Below, in pieces: positions 22,412 to 33,000 of a DNA stretch of 64,000 nt. The stretch is from Schistosoma haematobium (taxonomy: Eukaryota; Platyhelminthes; Trematoda; Strigeidida; Schistosomatidae): assembly GCF_000699445.3 (NCBI RefSeq), contig NC_067197.1, positions 5,090,152 through 5,154,151 on the forward strand. Direction: 5' to 3'. How positions within the stretch are numbered: position 1 is the first letter of the stretch; every line of letters begins with the position of its first letter. The position numbers and the translations under genes are program-made. The notes beneath the pieces are model-generated. The model did not search any database. It was not told where the DNA came from and saw nothing but the letters and a program-made list of their open reading frames with translations.

Positions 22412-23300
22412 TGAACTTCTACCGAGAGGTTCACTTTTTGACCTAGAATATGCCAATGACATAGTCCTATTTGGTGAAGACGCTGACAAAATGCAGAGTC
22501 TTCTGACTACTCTAAGCAATAATGCAAGCATGTTCGGGATGCGATTCTCCCCCTCGAAATGCAAAATGTTGCTTCAGGATTGGGTTTCATTGACACCCGA
22601 ACTAATGATAGGGAGTGAAGTAATTGGGCGTGTCGACCGCTTCACTTGTCTGGGAAGTCTCATCAGCCCTTATGGTCTGGTGTGTGACGAAATCTCAGCA
22701 CGGATACAGAAGGCTCGACTAGCTTTTACCAACTTGCGTCATTTATGGCGTAGGCGAGATATCCGTCTGTCAAATAAAGGACAGGTTTACTGCGCAGCAG
22801 TTCGTTCCGTCCTACTTTATGGCAGTGAAACATGGCCGGTAAGAGTAGAGGATATTCGTAGGTTACCAGTATTCGATCATAGGTATCGTCGAAGCATTGC
22901 TCGCATATTCTGGGACCATCGAGTAAGTAATGCAGTTGTTGGGAAACGGGTTGGGGACCGCGAGATGATAGCAGCCGATGGTTAGAGACCCTGAATGACA
23001 TGGCTCAAAATCATTTGCAATGGCGCAGGTGCATACACTCTATGCGTTCTCCCAAATTCTATTTTCCTTATTCCTCCTTGTCTCTTTTTTTTCTCTTCCC
23101 AAATTTATTTCACTGTATTAAACTCTTTAAATAACATCTCCAAACCCTAATCTTACCGATTACTGCTTATACTCTTATTACCTCTACCACTACGGGATTT
23201 GAATCGACCACTGCATCTCTGTGCTAATGTGGTATGACAACTCGAACTGATGTACGTACGTACGAAGTTCTACGTTGTTACTGACTGACTGACTGACTAT
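22412..23300 (+). pseudogene. Perere-3-like RTE retrotransposon, 5'-truncated and internally deleted
   Basis: The 3' part of an RTE-clade element. The frame opens in the RT palm with LEYANDIVLF (an active-site YxDD-type block with A-N-D), then FSPSKCKML, RFTCLGSLISP, ARIQKARLAFTNLRHLW and YCAAVRSVLLYGSETW (thumb). It runs to RRSIARIFWDHRVSNAVVGK (thumb end). It then jumps near 22950 to GDREMIAADG, sequence that belongs just before the family's 3' end, so the C-terminal domain is deleted. The 3' UTR is the same as at 1-367 and ends in a tgactgactgactgac tail at 23281-23297. Inactive. Confidence 0.8.
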
Positions 23301-23324
23301 GTTATCCACTTAGCTACTGAGTCG

Positions 23325-23562
23325 TGATAGCCACTAGCTTGTGCGATAGGGTGACGTTCGAATTCACTTGGTGTTGTTTTACTTGTATCTTCCCATTGTT
23401 ATTTATGATTTCACTGTTAGCCACTATCCATCTTTGCTTAAAAAAGCTTGTGACTTAGGGCTATATCGAGGCAATCAGCACAGGATGTACATATGCTAAC
23501 AAGAGATTGATCAGTTCAGTCCTAAATAATAATGGGAAGATACGAGTAAAACAACATCAAGT
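23325..23562. repeat. Smα-like SINE remnants in fold-back arrangement
   Basis: A B-box-like gacgttcgaattcac near 23352 and ttagccactatccatcttt near 23427 match the Smα copy at 22262. Two ~40-bp inverted arms (about 23365-23405 and 23523-23561: cacttggtgttgttttac against gtaaaacaacatcaagtg) bracket the segment. No intact hammerhead core is visible. Confidence 0.55.
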
Positions 23563-23634
23563 GAACATAATAATAGTTATTGTTATTATTAAAATACAAT
23601 TGAATTTGATTTTATATGATTCTCAAAGTTCATG

Positions 23635-23975
23635 AGTCGATCTAAGCTAGACCACCACTGAAAACTTAAAAGCATTGGACTATCGTTTCGTCCTAGTATG
23701 GGACTCCTCAACAGAGCGAATCTACGTCGCCGCACCAAAGGGACTCAAAACTGGAACCTTAGATCTCACACGTGAACACTTGACCTGTGGACCACTGAAC
23801 CGGCATCCAGAGGTGGTGATTTTCAACTTCAATCAATCCATCATCTTGAGGAACCCCCATCCATTGTCTGGGGTAGATAACTGTCTCTCACCCGACACGG
23901 ATTGATCTCCACTGATCACGACTTCTCGCTAGGACTCCATGAAATCCATCTTGAAGCTAGTCAATAGTGAGTACA
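23635..23975 (-). mobile_element. tRNA-derived SINE, minus strand, near full length
   Basis: Tail at 23632-23665, hammerhead block at 23675-23715 (minus: core TTGAGGA, stem II CCC...GG, GAAA present, stem III altered), tRNA-like part with B and A boxes at 23745-23810, and leader to about 23975. Among the better kept copies. Confidence 0.75.
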
Positions 23976-24004
23976 TTATTATTATTAGGATGGGAGTTTA
24001 TGAA

Positions 24005-24085
24005 GAATGTAGTAATTTTGATAGTCGAACTCATGAGTCATCCTAAGCTAGACCACCAATGAAAACCTGAACGACGTACCGGATG
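24005..24085 (-). mobile_element. SINE tail fragment, minus strand
   Basis: Only the tail (atgagtcatcctaagctaga, gaaaacctg) is present. It follows the copy at 23635-23975 in the same orientation, as at 11505-11975, which suggests tandem SINE units. Confidence 0.6.
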
Positions 24086-24430
24086 ATTCATTAAACATCT
24101 TTAATCATCAGAAACATATATATAGTCTTCATTATTTGGAGGCAGTAAAGGTGTCTATGACTTTGGAAAAAATACATAACTCGTACCTACACAAGTCTAA
24201 CTTAACAATATTATCAGTAAGTTATTACAGATACGAGCTTTCTTCAAATTTATTGTATCAGGTAATTTCTGGGCAATAAAATCAGATATTTTTTCGGAGG
24301 AAAGTTAAATGTTCTATAATAATAGATTGAAAATCTGCTAAATAAAAACTTTTAATGATTTCATTCTTATTATCATAGAACTCACTTGTTAATCTTCACT
24401 ATAATCTTACTCAACCTGTTATTATTGGTT
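24086..24430. other. unassigned intronic sequence
   Basis: Nothing recognisable. Confidence 0.4.
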
Positions 24431-24435
24431 AGCGT

Positions 24436-24550
24436 TTCTTTAGTGAGTTGGTTTTCTGAGGGATGGGGCAGCTAACCCCATGCCCAACCCTCCTCCTTTA
24501 TCCGGGCTTGAGACCGGCAGTAGCCCCCAGAGGAATTCCAGGCGGAGAAT
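24436..24550. mobile_element. GC-rich dispersed repeat fragment
   Basis: A compact GC-rich block (ggggcagctaaccccatgcc, ccgggcttgagaccggcag) in AT-rich DNA. Its first 18 bases are related to the start of the repeat at 15810. The family is not identified. Confidence 0.45.
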
Positions 24551-25453
24551 ATATATATATATCGAGTAGAAGTGTATCAAACTAAAACTGATCCATTTCT
24601 ACTAGAATATCTTTATTTAACGTGAATAAGAATCCATTGAAGACATTAATATAATAATACCAATTTGAACAATTAAATCCTTCTTAGTAATCTATATTTA
24701 AATGTAATCAATGATTAGGACTAAGTAGCAATTCACTTACATAAAGTTATTTCATGTTTCAACGCAAAAAAGGGATTAATTAACTACATATTGTTCTATG
24801 TATATCGAACTTGATTCTATCTTTGCAACTAGAATTAATCTATAGTAAAATTTCAAAAAAAATCTAGAGTGATTACTAACTTCAGAGGAAACATTGAAAA
24901 ATGGTTAACTAAGATATTAACCTAATGTATTTAATCTGTCTGATAAAACAATATTCATAGTTCATTCAATGAAAAAAACCATCTATTTTATGAAGATATT
25001 CATTGAATAAAACTCTTAATCACAATAGATACTCATCATATAGTTTATAACTAGTATAATATTCATACGAATGAAAAGATACATCACATAATATGAATAT
25101 TTAATAAACAAAATAAATCAGTCCAATTTAGCTACTTCATAAGTTCTAATAATTATTTAACTGACATATAGAAATGCATTCTTTGCTTCTTTTTTTTAAA
25201 AAAAAATGAGATAGAAAGGCCTTATCGAGGTAATATGTTCATGTTCCTTTTCTTTAATATATATATACATTGTATTCCATCTCTGTTGTAGGTAAACATT
25301 CCAACCAACTATTTCTGTGTTTGCATAACCACAGAAAAATTACTTATTCCATCATTCGCCTATTTTTTTTCACTCTCCACTGTAAATAATGATCTTCTAA
25401 TGTTCTATTTTCTTTTAGTACTATCATAATTTATCAATGAAATATTATAAGTG
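24551..25453. other. unassigned AT-rich intronic sequence
   Basis: Nothing recognisable. Confidence 0.4.
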
Positions 25454-25456
25454 GTA

Positions 25457-25483
25457 ATTTGTTTGTTTGTTTGTTTGTTTGTA
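25457..25483. repeat. (GTTT)n microsatellite
   Basis: About six GTTT tetranucleotides in a row. Confidence 0.9.
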
Positions 25484-25835
25484 TTATTATTATTGTTGCT
25501 ATGTTCCTCATTCCATTTTTCTTATATTTTTATTTAACATTTAGTAATAATGAAAGATTCTTCTCTTTATATTCACTAGTTTTTGCAGATTAAGTGAATT
25601 TCTTTTTTTTTTTGTAAATAAGGATGACAGAGAAATAATGGTATTAGAGAATATGGATGGGAAGGAAGTAAATTATAGTTTATGTATACACAGGAGAACA
25701 GGTGATTGATAAAAGCATATTAAAACAACAAACTCTATACATGTGAGAAAGTAGAAGAAATAATGTAGAGACTTAATATTAAACAAAATAAACCCATAAA
25801 CGATGTACATAAACAAAAGAATGTAGAAGGTTTAC

Positions 25836-26065
25836 CTTGACAATATGACGAGTAACGTTGGTCTGGATGAGAATTTCGATGTACCAATGGTTCATTTGTA
25901 TAAATGGTAGAAGAAGGAGAAGAGGAACAAATTAGGGATGTAGTAATTGGTGTATGATGATGAGAAATTTTTACAAATGGATTGGAATTATGATTAGGAG
26001 TACTACTGCATGTAGTTATATGATCAGATGAATGTCTTTCAATACGGTTTAACTGATCACTGGTT
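25836..26065 (-). CDS. host gene exon 4 (Ser/Thr/His-rich)
   Basis: Predicted internal exon on the minus strand, 230 bp. The acceptor is tttatttgtag at 26076-26066 and the donor is GTAAAC starting at 25835. One incoming base completes a codon, 76 open codons follow and one base is left over. The other two frames contain early stops (TGA within three codons in one). The peptide opens with TSDQLNRIERHSSDH, has a HHHTPITTS segment and a SSSPSST run, and ends near YSSYCQ. Incoming phase fits exon 3 (two bases over) and outgoing phase fits exon 5 (two bases needed). There is no in-frame ATG, as expected for an internal exon. Confidence 0.65.
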
Positions 26066-26217
26066 CTACAAATAAATTGAAAATAATAATAAAAATGATC
26101 AGTGTTGATTTGTTTACAAAAAGGTAGTATTTACTTCTTTCGTTATTAAATATATTCAATAAATTTATTTATTTACTTATTTATATCAAAAGGGTTTTTT
26201 GTGAATATTATTGTAAT

Positions 26218-26625
26218 TTGAGATCATGAGTCAATTGAAGCTAGACCACTATGGTAAAACCTGGAAGCACTGGACAGCCGTTTCCTCCCATTGTGGAACT
26301 CCTCAGAAGTGTTCATCCACGATCCTGCCTTGCGAGATTCTAACCTAGAACTTATCAGTCTCACAATGGTGGATGTTTAGCTCAATTTTGTGGATTAGTT
26401 AAAGTTAGATATTAACACCGTTGGATACCGACCGGATCAGTGGTCTAGTGGTTAAGCGCTCGCAAGCGAGACTGATAGGTCCTCAGTTCGAATTTCGAGG
26501 GGCGGGATCGTGGATGCACACTGCTGAGGAGTCCCACAATAGGACGAAAGGACCTTCCGGTGCTTCCACGTTTTCCATAGTGGTCTAGCTTCAATCGACT
26601 CATGATCTCAACTATCGAAATTATT
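26218..26625. mobile_element. two SINEs in opposite orientation forming a fold-back
   Basis: A minus-strand copy (26218-26370) has tail, hammerhead block and B-box half. A plus-strand copy (about 26375-26625) has leader end, A box (tcagtggtctagtggtta near 26437), B box (gttcgaatttc near 26484), hammerhead block (ctgctgaggagtcccac ... ggacgaaa, 26521-26550) and tail. The outer ends are inverted repeats. The plus copy keeps CTGAGGA and GAAA, but its stem III (ggaccttcc) is disrupted. Confidence 0.75.
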
Positions 26626-26635
26626 TACTTATTTG

Positions 26636-26715
26636 CCAATTGCTGAGGAGTCCTATGTTGAAACGAAACGTTAGTTTGGTGCCTCGTGATGTTTAATGAT
26701 ACCCCGACTGGCAGC
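26636..26715 (+). mobile_element. SINE hammerhead-region fragment
   Basis: Another short piece with tgctgaggagtcctatgtt and gaaacgaaacgtta, which resembles the hammerhead block of the SINEs but has altered stem II. It directly follows the copy above in the same orientation. Confidence 0.5.
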
Positions 26716-29700
26716 AATCTGTGATGAATATAACTTGAAAATTAAACTATACCCCACAGAAACAATTAACCTAAATTTATATTTATTTAAATAAACACAA
26801 TATGCATTAAAAATATAATTTGGATGTTATAGTCAAACGTCTTTTTAGCAATAATTCACTAATCATATTTAAGTCAATATCAAAGCAATAGACGTTTTAT
26901 GAAAATATTTTTATTTTTCACCATATTGATTTTGCGGATATATAAGAATTAAATTTAGTTTTCAGCAAGAACTGATGTCAATCTAGAAAGCGGCAATCTG
27001 CGAAAGTAATCAATTTTTAGGAATGAGATATTGGTGTACTAATAGAAGACATTGATTACGGTTACAAATTGATAAGGCAAGAAGAGTTAATAATTATGCT
27101 CTGTCGTATTAGGTAATCGTATTATCCTCAAAACATGAAGTTTATAAGATTCACGCCTGCATATGTGGGAGGGGGGTGATGAACGAGCATTGTTAAGTGG
27201 TTTGGAACTACGAGGAATCCATTGTTCAATGCTCTCTAATTTTAACTAGTTCTTTAACAGACGCCAGTTTATCGAAAATTATGGTTCAAAGGCCACAAGT
27301 AGAAATATAAAAGAATGGCTATCATCCTTTCACATTTTTGTTAGAAAAGATAAGGAATAAAAGTGATAAAGTCAAATTAAAATTACGATATGCTATCTAG
27401 AATACCAACCGGATCTAAATTACTAGTAGACACTCAACATTTTTTGTAAGTGAAATAATATTACGTCGGAATAATACAATCTAGGAGTATGTACCACATA
27501 AACTTGACCCGATATAAGATTGATTTTGTTCAAGGCTATTTGTTAAACTACCAACATTATTCACGTAGTTAAAAATAAACGTTATCAATGTTCGTTTACA
27601 TTAGTATAAGATCTGGAACAACAGTTTAGTGCTCTAATTTATCTGTATAATCCACCTATTAATGTCGAACTTACATACTAATGTTAGTTAGGAGGAATCA
27701 AAATAAATCAACATGTTATACTTACCTTGTCAGCGCTAATCATAAATTAAAATAATTCTGACTGCATAACTATGAAAAATAGCAGCGAGGACATCATGTG
27801 GTAGCTGACTGATAAATAACAAGGGATTGTGTAAAAATTTCAGAGATTTAGTCTTCAATTCACTGGACGACTCTAACTCACTGCTACAGAACTAACCTGA
27901 CTTGATTAGTAGTACTATAACAGTTAGTTCAAAACAACGTGTAAAATACCATCTGAAACTAGATCTGCTTCCAATGGGAGACGTGGATCACATACACAAA
28001 CCTAAATCAAACTTTTGACCGGGTACACAAAATATATTAGTCAGTTGTTCTTTTTTCGGTTATATAATGATTCCATATCAAACAACAAAAAACCGGATGC
28101 AATTCAGATTTTGAACTTTTAAAAAACGAATAGTCTGTGAGATGTCAGTGACTGTTATTGAAATACCATCATAATCTTTACTTTTATTTATGTTAATGAT
28201 GTGAATCTAGTCAAAGCAACTTTGTTAATCAACACTTTTGGTCAACACGAAGGATTTAAAGCTGATTACATTATCTGATATCATAAGTTATTTACCTTTT
28301 TACTTAAATAATCAAGAGTATCAGGCTGATCATTTATTAAGATCTGAACACTTAGATTCCAAATGAGTAAACTAATGACTCCTCGCACTTCTTTTTGCTT
28401 GACTATGTTTCTTTTTAACTTCAGACTGTAAATCCCACAAATAACTGATTTTTAGCTTACCGTCATAAATAAATATTTGTGAACTCAAAACTCCATCTTA
28501 AAGGAGCCTGTTCTATTATTTTCTCTACATATTAACACGATGAAGTGACTCTACATCAGTAAAACATGGCAGTCACCCGTTAAATAATTCAATAGGTAAT
28601 AATAAATAAAAAATCTCCGTGTTATTGTGAAAACAAGATCATTCAAGACAAAACTGATCAATCTGAAAAGAAAGACGGAAGGATGATAACTTTCAATGTC
28701 GAAAATTATAATGCCACTATATGTTATTATGGTAAAACGTAACTAATAGACTACAAAAATATTTAAATGTGTTTGAAATGCACTTGTTCCCTTGAAATTC
28801 ATCTTCATAAAACCGAACATATTGGTATTAGTGTCAAAAGCCTTCTTTTGTGTGCATAAAAATGATTTCAAATCCGTGCTTCATTAAACTGCGGGAGACT
28901 ATCAGAACTTATCAAAATATATGAGATAAAATTTTATTATTTATCAAGACGATCAAAAGTTTTGTAATTTTAATCGTTCTAAAGGAAAACAAGATACTGA
29001 CATTCTCCATGGAAGTAACATTCAAAGTGAAAGCTGTCACAGAATTCATCCACTTTACAATCATGAGTACCAAGATTTTACTAAAGAATTAAGTTAAACA
29101 AAGTATGCATACATATATGTCATAAGCAAGTTTATTTTGCGAAAGAAACAGACTTAAAATGAAGTGTTCTAGAGCCTTTACATGGTTCATTATACTGCTT
29201 TGCATACTGAAAAGCAAATATTTTCCTTTCAGTAGTCAGATTGTTTTAAAACTACTTGGCTAATTTTTAGTTAGTAACTAATCCTTGTAAATTTTTTATA
29301 AATCCGATTAAAACGAACATCTATGTATTATTCTAACTTTGCCAACAGTCAACCATAATATCAGTATTAACCTGAAGTAGGGATTTAGCCAATGCACATT
29401 TCTGTCAAATTTACAAGCTTTTGTGCTTTCCTGCTCTTAAGCCAAGCCAATGATGGTTACATCACTCCAAGTCCCATTCAACTTGCAAAACACAGTGTCT
29501 TCAAATATGGTCACTGCTTTCTCTTCAAATTGTGAGCCGGCTCGTTGGCTGGTCCATCAGAGTACATATTGGGCAGTCCCGAGAATCACTAGCCATTATA
29601 CTGAATTTCAATGCTTCTGATCATTACATAGCCATTCGAACACAATGTTTAGTCTGCACTGGAAGTGATACGTAAATGACTTTAACTTATATGTATTTCA

Positions 29701-30509
29701 CGCTAGCTAACCTGTTAATTTTAACCAACAAACGTCAAGAACAGATCCAAGATCTTACTGTATTCTCAACTCATCAGGTTGTTAGAAATAGTTCAGACTT
29801 ATCACCGAGTTGGGTGACATGGATTAATACTAATTCAGACTAATTCAAACGCATTAATTTTTTATCCTCAAATTTTGAATGCAACAACACTTCATCCCGT
29901 AGTCCAGATTTCGTTGGTCTTTTTCTTACTTTTATTCTACAATGCTATTTTGAATACTGATTTTTATTTGTTGCATCTCTTCGCGTTACTCTCATCTGAC
30001 CATGATAATATAAATGGTGACAACCTGAAAAGATTGATATTTTTGACTCTACTTTTATCTGTCTAGTTACAGACAAAGCAAAACGGTGTCATGTCAATCT
30101 GGATATATATGCCATATAAACCACAATATGAATTCTTTCTATCTATTCGTTTGCAAGCAATGCAAGATCTGACCCAAACAAAAATGTATTTAAAACCACC
30201 AAGTCTAAATTAAAACCAGTTTAAGGAAATAAATGATACAAAGTTATAAATCTAATAAAAATTCACCATACAACGATCTAATGAGCATCTAAATCCAAAA
30301 TTCTCTCAGAATTCGGGCCAAAATTGCTACACATCCTGTCTGTATGCAATATTTTTTGAAATGCCTTAGAATATTAAGGTATTCAAAGACACAATGTGAC
30401 TCTGCTTGTTAGGGAAACCTTGTAACACAGTGTAATGGAACTGTACATTATGCATTTATAAAGTGTAACCAGACAATCAGATAACTTGCAAAAATTAAAC
30501 TCTTCTTAC
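26716..30509. other. unassigned AT-rich intronic sequence
   Basis: The longest stretch of the host-gene region without recognisable repeats. A moderately GC-richer patch at about 29370-29590 may be an unknown dispersed repeat. No exon with both splice sites and an open frame was recognised on the minus strand. Confidence 0.35.
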
Positions 30510-30764
30510 GCATAGCTCACTGGTTGATTTCTAGTAGATACTTTCTTGGCACATATGGATGATATATATTTATCACAGCATCTGTCACCACCTTGAAGAG
30601 GTAGTTCTTCTTGATTCTTGACAACATTTATATCCAGGGATTTTGAGGTAAACATGGAAGATGTAACTTCATTCAGTGAAGGGACTGCATACGAAGAAAA
30701 ACTTGTTGGCATTGTTGAACGGAGTTTCGATCTACTCAAATTAACTCCGTGGTTTTGTGAATAT
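30510..30764 (-). CDS. host gene exon 3
   Basis: Predicted internal exon, 255 bp, minus strand. The acceptor tattgttttag (30775-30765) closes a 40-bp intron. One base completes a codon, 84 codons follow, and two bases remain before a GTAAGA donor at 30509-30504. The frame reads YSQNHGVNLSRSKLR near its start and KKVSTRNQPVSYA at its end. If the donor is not used, the frame would terminate at the TAA overlapping it, so the exon could alternatively be terminal. Phase agreement with exon 4 favours splicing. A GTGAGC inside the last codons is a less likely alternative donor, since its phase does not fit exon 4. No domain is recognised. Several Cys occur in the CC and SSIC segments. Confidence 0.65.
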
Positions 30765-30804
30765 CTAAAACAATAGCTCATGGAAATATGTTGTATATCC
30801 ATAC
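30765..30804 (-). other. 40-bp micro-intron between host exons 2 and 3
   Basis: Begins GTATGG and ends TTTTAG on the minus strand, 40 bp. Introns of about 30-40 bp near the 5' ends of genes are well known in schistosomes. Removal joins AG with A into one Arg codon and keeps the frame open on both sides. Confidence 0.65.
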
Positions 30805-31015
30805 CTGTAAGCCCTATAAGAATCTAAAAAACTTCTTGGGGCATCACGAATATCAAACCGATTTGGGCTTGCATATCTTGTAATTCGATCACTCTGAACA
30901 GAAGGACAACTGTTTACAATTTCATGCATGCTAGCTGATCTCATTTCTGAAGAGCTCACGTCAAACGTTTTTAGATGTTCCACATTACTGGTATTGCTTT
31001 CATGCTGCATAATTT
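30805..31015 (-). CDS. host gene exon 2
   Basis: Predicted exon, 211 bp, minus strand. The acceptor is tccgtcatag (31025-31016) and the donor is the GTATGG at 30804. Two incoming bases complete a codon, 69 codons follow and two bases are left. The product includes MQHESNTSNVEHLKTF, RSASMHEIVNSC and DIRDAPRSFLDSYRAY. An in-frame ATG two codons in could serve as a translation start if exon 1 is wrong. The acceptor pyrimidine tract is weak, so the right boundary is the least certain edge. Confidence 0.6.
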
Positions 31016-31075
31016 CTATGACGGAATTACAAAACCCTTTTTATCACAAGAATAATTCTGCCCTTGTAGTCTCAC

Positions 31076-31141
31076 TGATGTTAAAATCATCATGAGGTTT
31101 CGAGTAGTTATAAAGCAATTTAAAATACTCCTTCCATATTT
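31076..31141 (-). CDS. host gene exon 1 of those seen (short, 66 bp)
   Basis: A short candidate exon between acceptor gaatatttcag (31152-31142) and donor GTGAGA (31075), separated from exon 2 by a 60-bp intron. In the phase required by exon 2 it reads IWKEYFKLLYNYSK and HDDFNI, aromatic-rich and protein-like, with no stop. The exon before it was not found: the obvious upstream donor (GTAAAT near 31182) would create a stop codon at the junction. This is weaker than the other exons. Confidence 0.4.
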
Positions 31142-31334
31142 CTGAAATATTCGGAGTTATACAACCATATATTCATTTACATGACCGGAATAAATAACGC
31201 AAGAGGCTGCAGTTTCATAACTGAGTGTCAATCAGTTACTGTTGAAAAATGATACGAAAAAACAAACATTGAACTAAAGCTGACTTCAATTTCACTTCAA
31301 AAAGACAGAAATTCGAGTGGCCTGTTTTAGTCTT

Positions 31335-33000
31335 GACAATAGCTCTCTCTCATTTGATCTAATTTTCTTTTGAAATTGTCAGCAGATTGAGCACCAATTG
31401 CGTCTTAAGCTGGTGTATTCCATTCGTTGATTATTAGATGATAAATAATTTGATATAGACTTGTGAACCATTTTAGAGTATCCCCATAAATTCTTTGTTT
31501 TATAAGACTGGGAAAATAAGGGAATATGGGACACAAATTTACCTCCAAGTAATTTAAAGACTGACCCCATCGCCTCTAACTCTTCTAAATGACAATAGAA
31601 ATAGGTTTAGTTTAACCAGTTGAGTTTTGCTATTCCGGGAATTGGCTTAGTTGCGATTTTCTGGACCGTTTCTAACGGCTCACTGTCTGTTTTTACGAAG
31701 GGATCAGCCATTTGTACGCATTACTCGAGTTTATGACGAAGGATACTCTTTACAAAGTCAAAAAGGTTTTAGCGTCAGCATGGCTAAAGGCTCAACATAT
31801 TGACCATAAGTTCACAGAACCTTTGGTGGCTATCCAATTGCAATGTGTAATAGATTTTAGGTCTTGGCTAGATATGGATCCTAGATCACTGCGTTTATGG
31901 ACAACAGGTAGCTCAATTTCGATAGAACAATTAGAATACGAAGTTGATCTGAAAAATGCGACGAACTGCTTTTATACACATAAGGGAAGTCTAAGTTGAC
32001 GAGTAGCCGAGGTTCTATAAGCCTGAGAATTCGTCTTTGGCACCTGCTATACAACGTCTTAAAGGCCGCATTGGTGTCAATCCTGCGTCCCGTTTCATTT
32101 GTATCCTTTGTTACTGATGAACATAGTTTCCTAATTCCCGCACTGATCGGAATGTTTGACATTAAGGTTTATGGAACATGTGCCTGGATGACTTTAAAAT
32201 CAGTTGACTTAGACAACAGCCGGTTGTAAGGAACTTTGCCAACCGCCTTAGTGAATTCAATGTAGGCTACATCGACAGGTAGCTTTTGAACTTTAAGAGT
32301 GCACCAACTTTCATGGGCTACTAATAAGTTTGTGAGACACGAATAACCTATTCTAAAGCCACTCTGCTTTTCAGAAAGAATCCAGATTTCGTAATGGTAT
32401 TCAAACAACCACTTTCGAGTAGTCTTTTCTATAATTTTAACAACCACACTGGTTAGACGTACGGGTTGGTAGTTATCAGGTTTGTGTCACGTGTCTGATT
32501 CAGAGATAAAACTTACTGTGATATTCTTCCAGCCCTTTTGTATTCTAACCTGGGTTGCGGATAGATTAAAACATACTTAACAAATTTGCGACAACATTCG
32601 CTAGTTCCTGAAGTAAAATATTATGCATTTCATCAACTCCTATGGATTTGCCTATTTCAAGCCCATTTGGCAGACCCAATACATCGAGTTATTTAATGGT
32701 CACAGTGTCCAGAGTGTATGTGAGGCGCTGTATAAGCTGAAGGGGAAGGTATCTCTAGGATAATTCGCGAATACCTGAGCTCCACCATAATCATCCTCCA
32801 CTAATAATGCAGTACTACTGTCTCCCCATAGTGCTGGGACATCTCCTCTCCTCTTAGTCCTTTGGTTAATGTATAAGCATAAGCGTTTAAGGTATCCTGT
32901 AGACTCCTTAACAAGTTTTTCTTGCTACAACCTTCTGGACTTGCGGAGGGTTGAAGCACAAATGTTTTGAGCTCCACGATGTTGAGATTCTGTCTCGTCG
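31335..33000 (-). pseudogene. CR1/SR1-like non-LTR retrotransposon, decayed
   Basis: Read on the minus strand, a continuous series of CR1-type RT landmarks appears in changing frames. The pre-palm segment is RRGDVPALWGDSSTALLV (about 32860-32810). Then come IGKSIGVDEMHNILLQELA (about 32660-32610), NYQPVRLTSVVVKIIEK (about 32475-32430), and QSGFRIGYSCLTNLLVAHES followed by DVAYIEFTKAVGKVPYNRLL (32380-32220). The C-terminal WNTPA...SADNFKRKLDQM lies near 31415-31340. Stops and frameshifts are frequent and the YADD region is not intact. The endonuclease domain was not identified. This is an old, inactive copy just upstream of the host exons. Confidence 0.75.
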
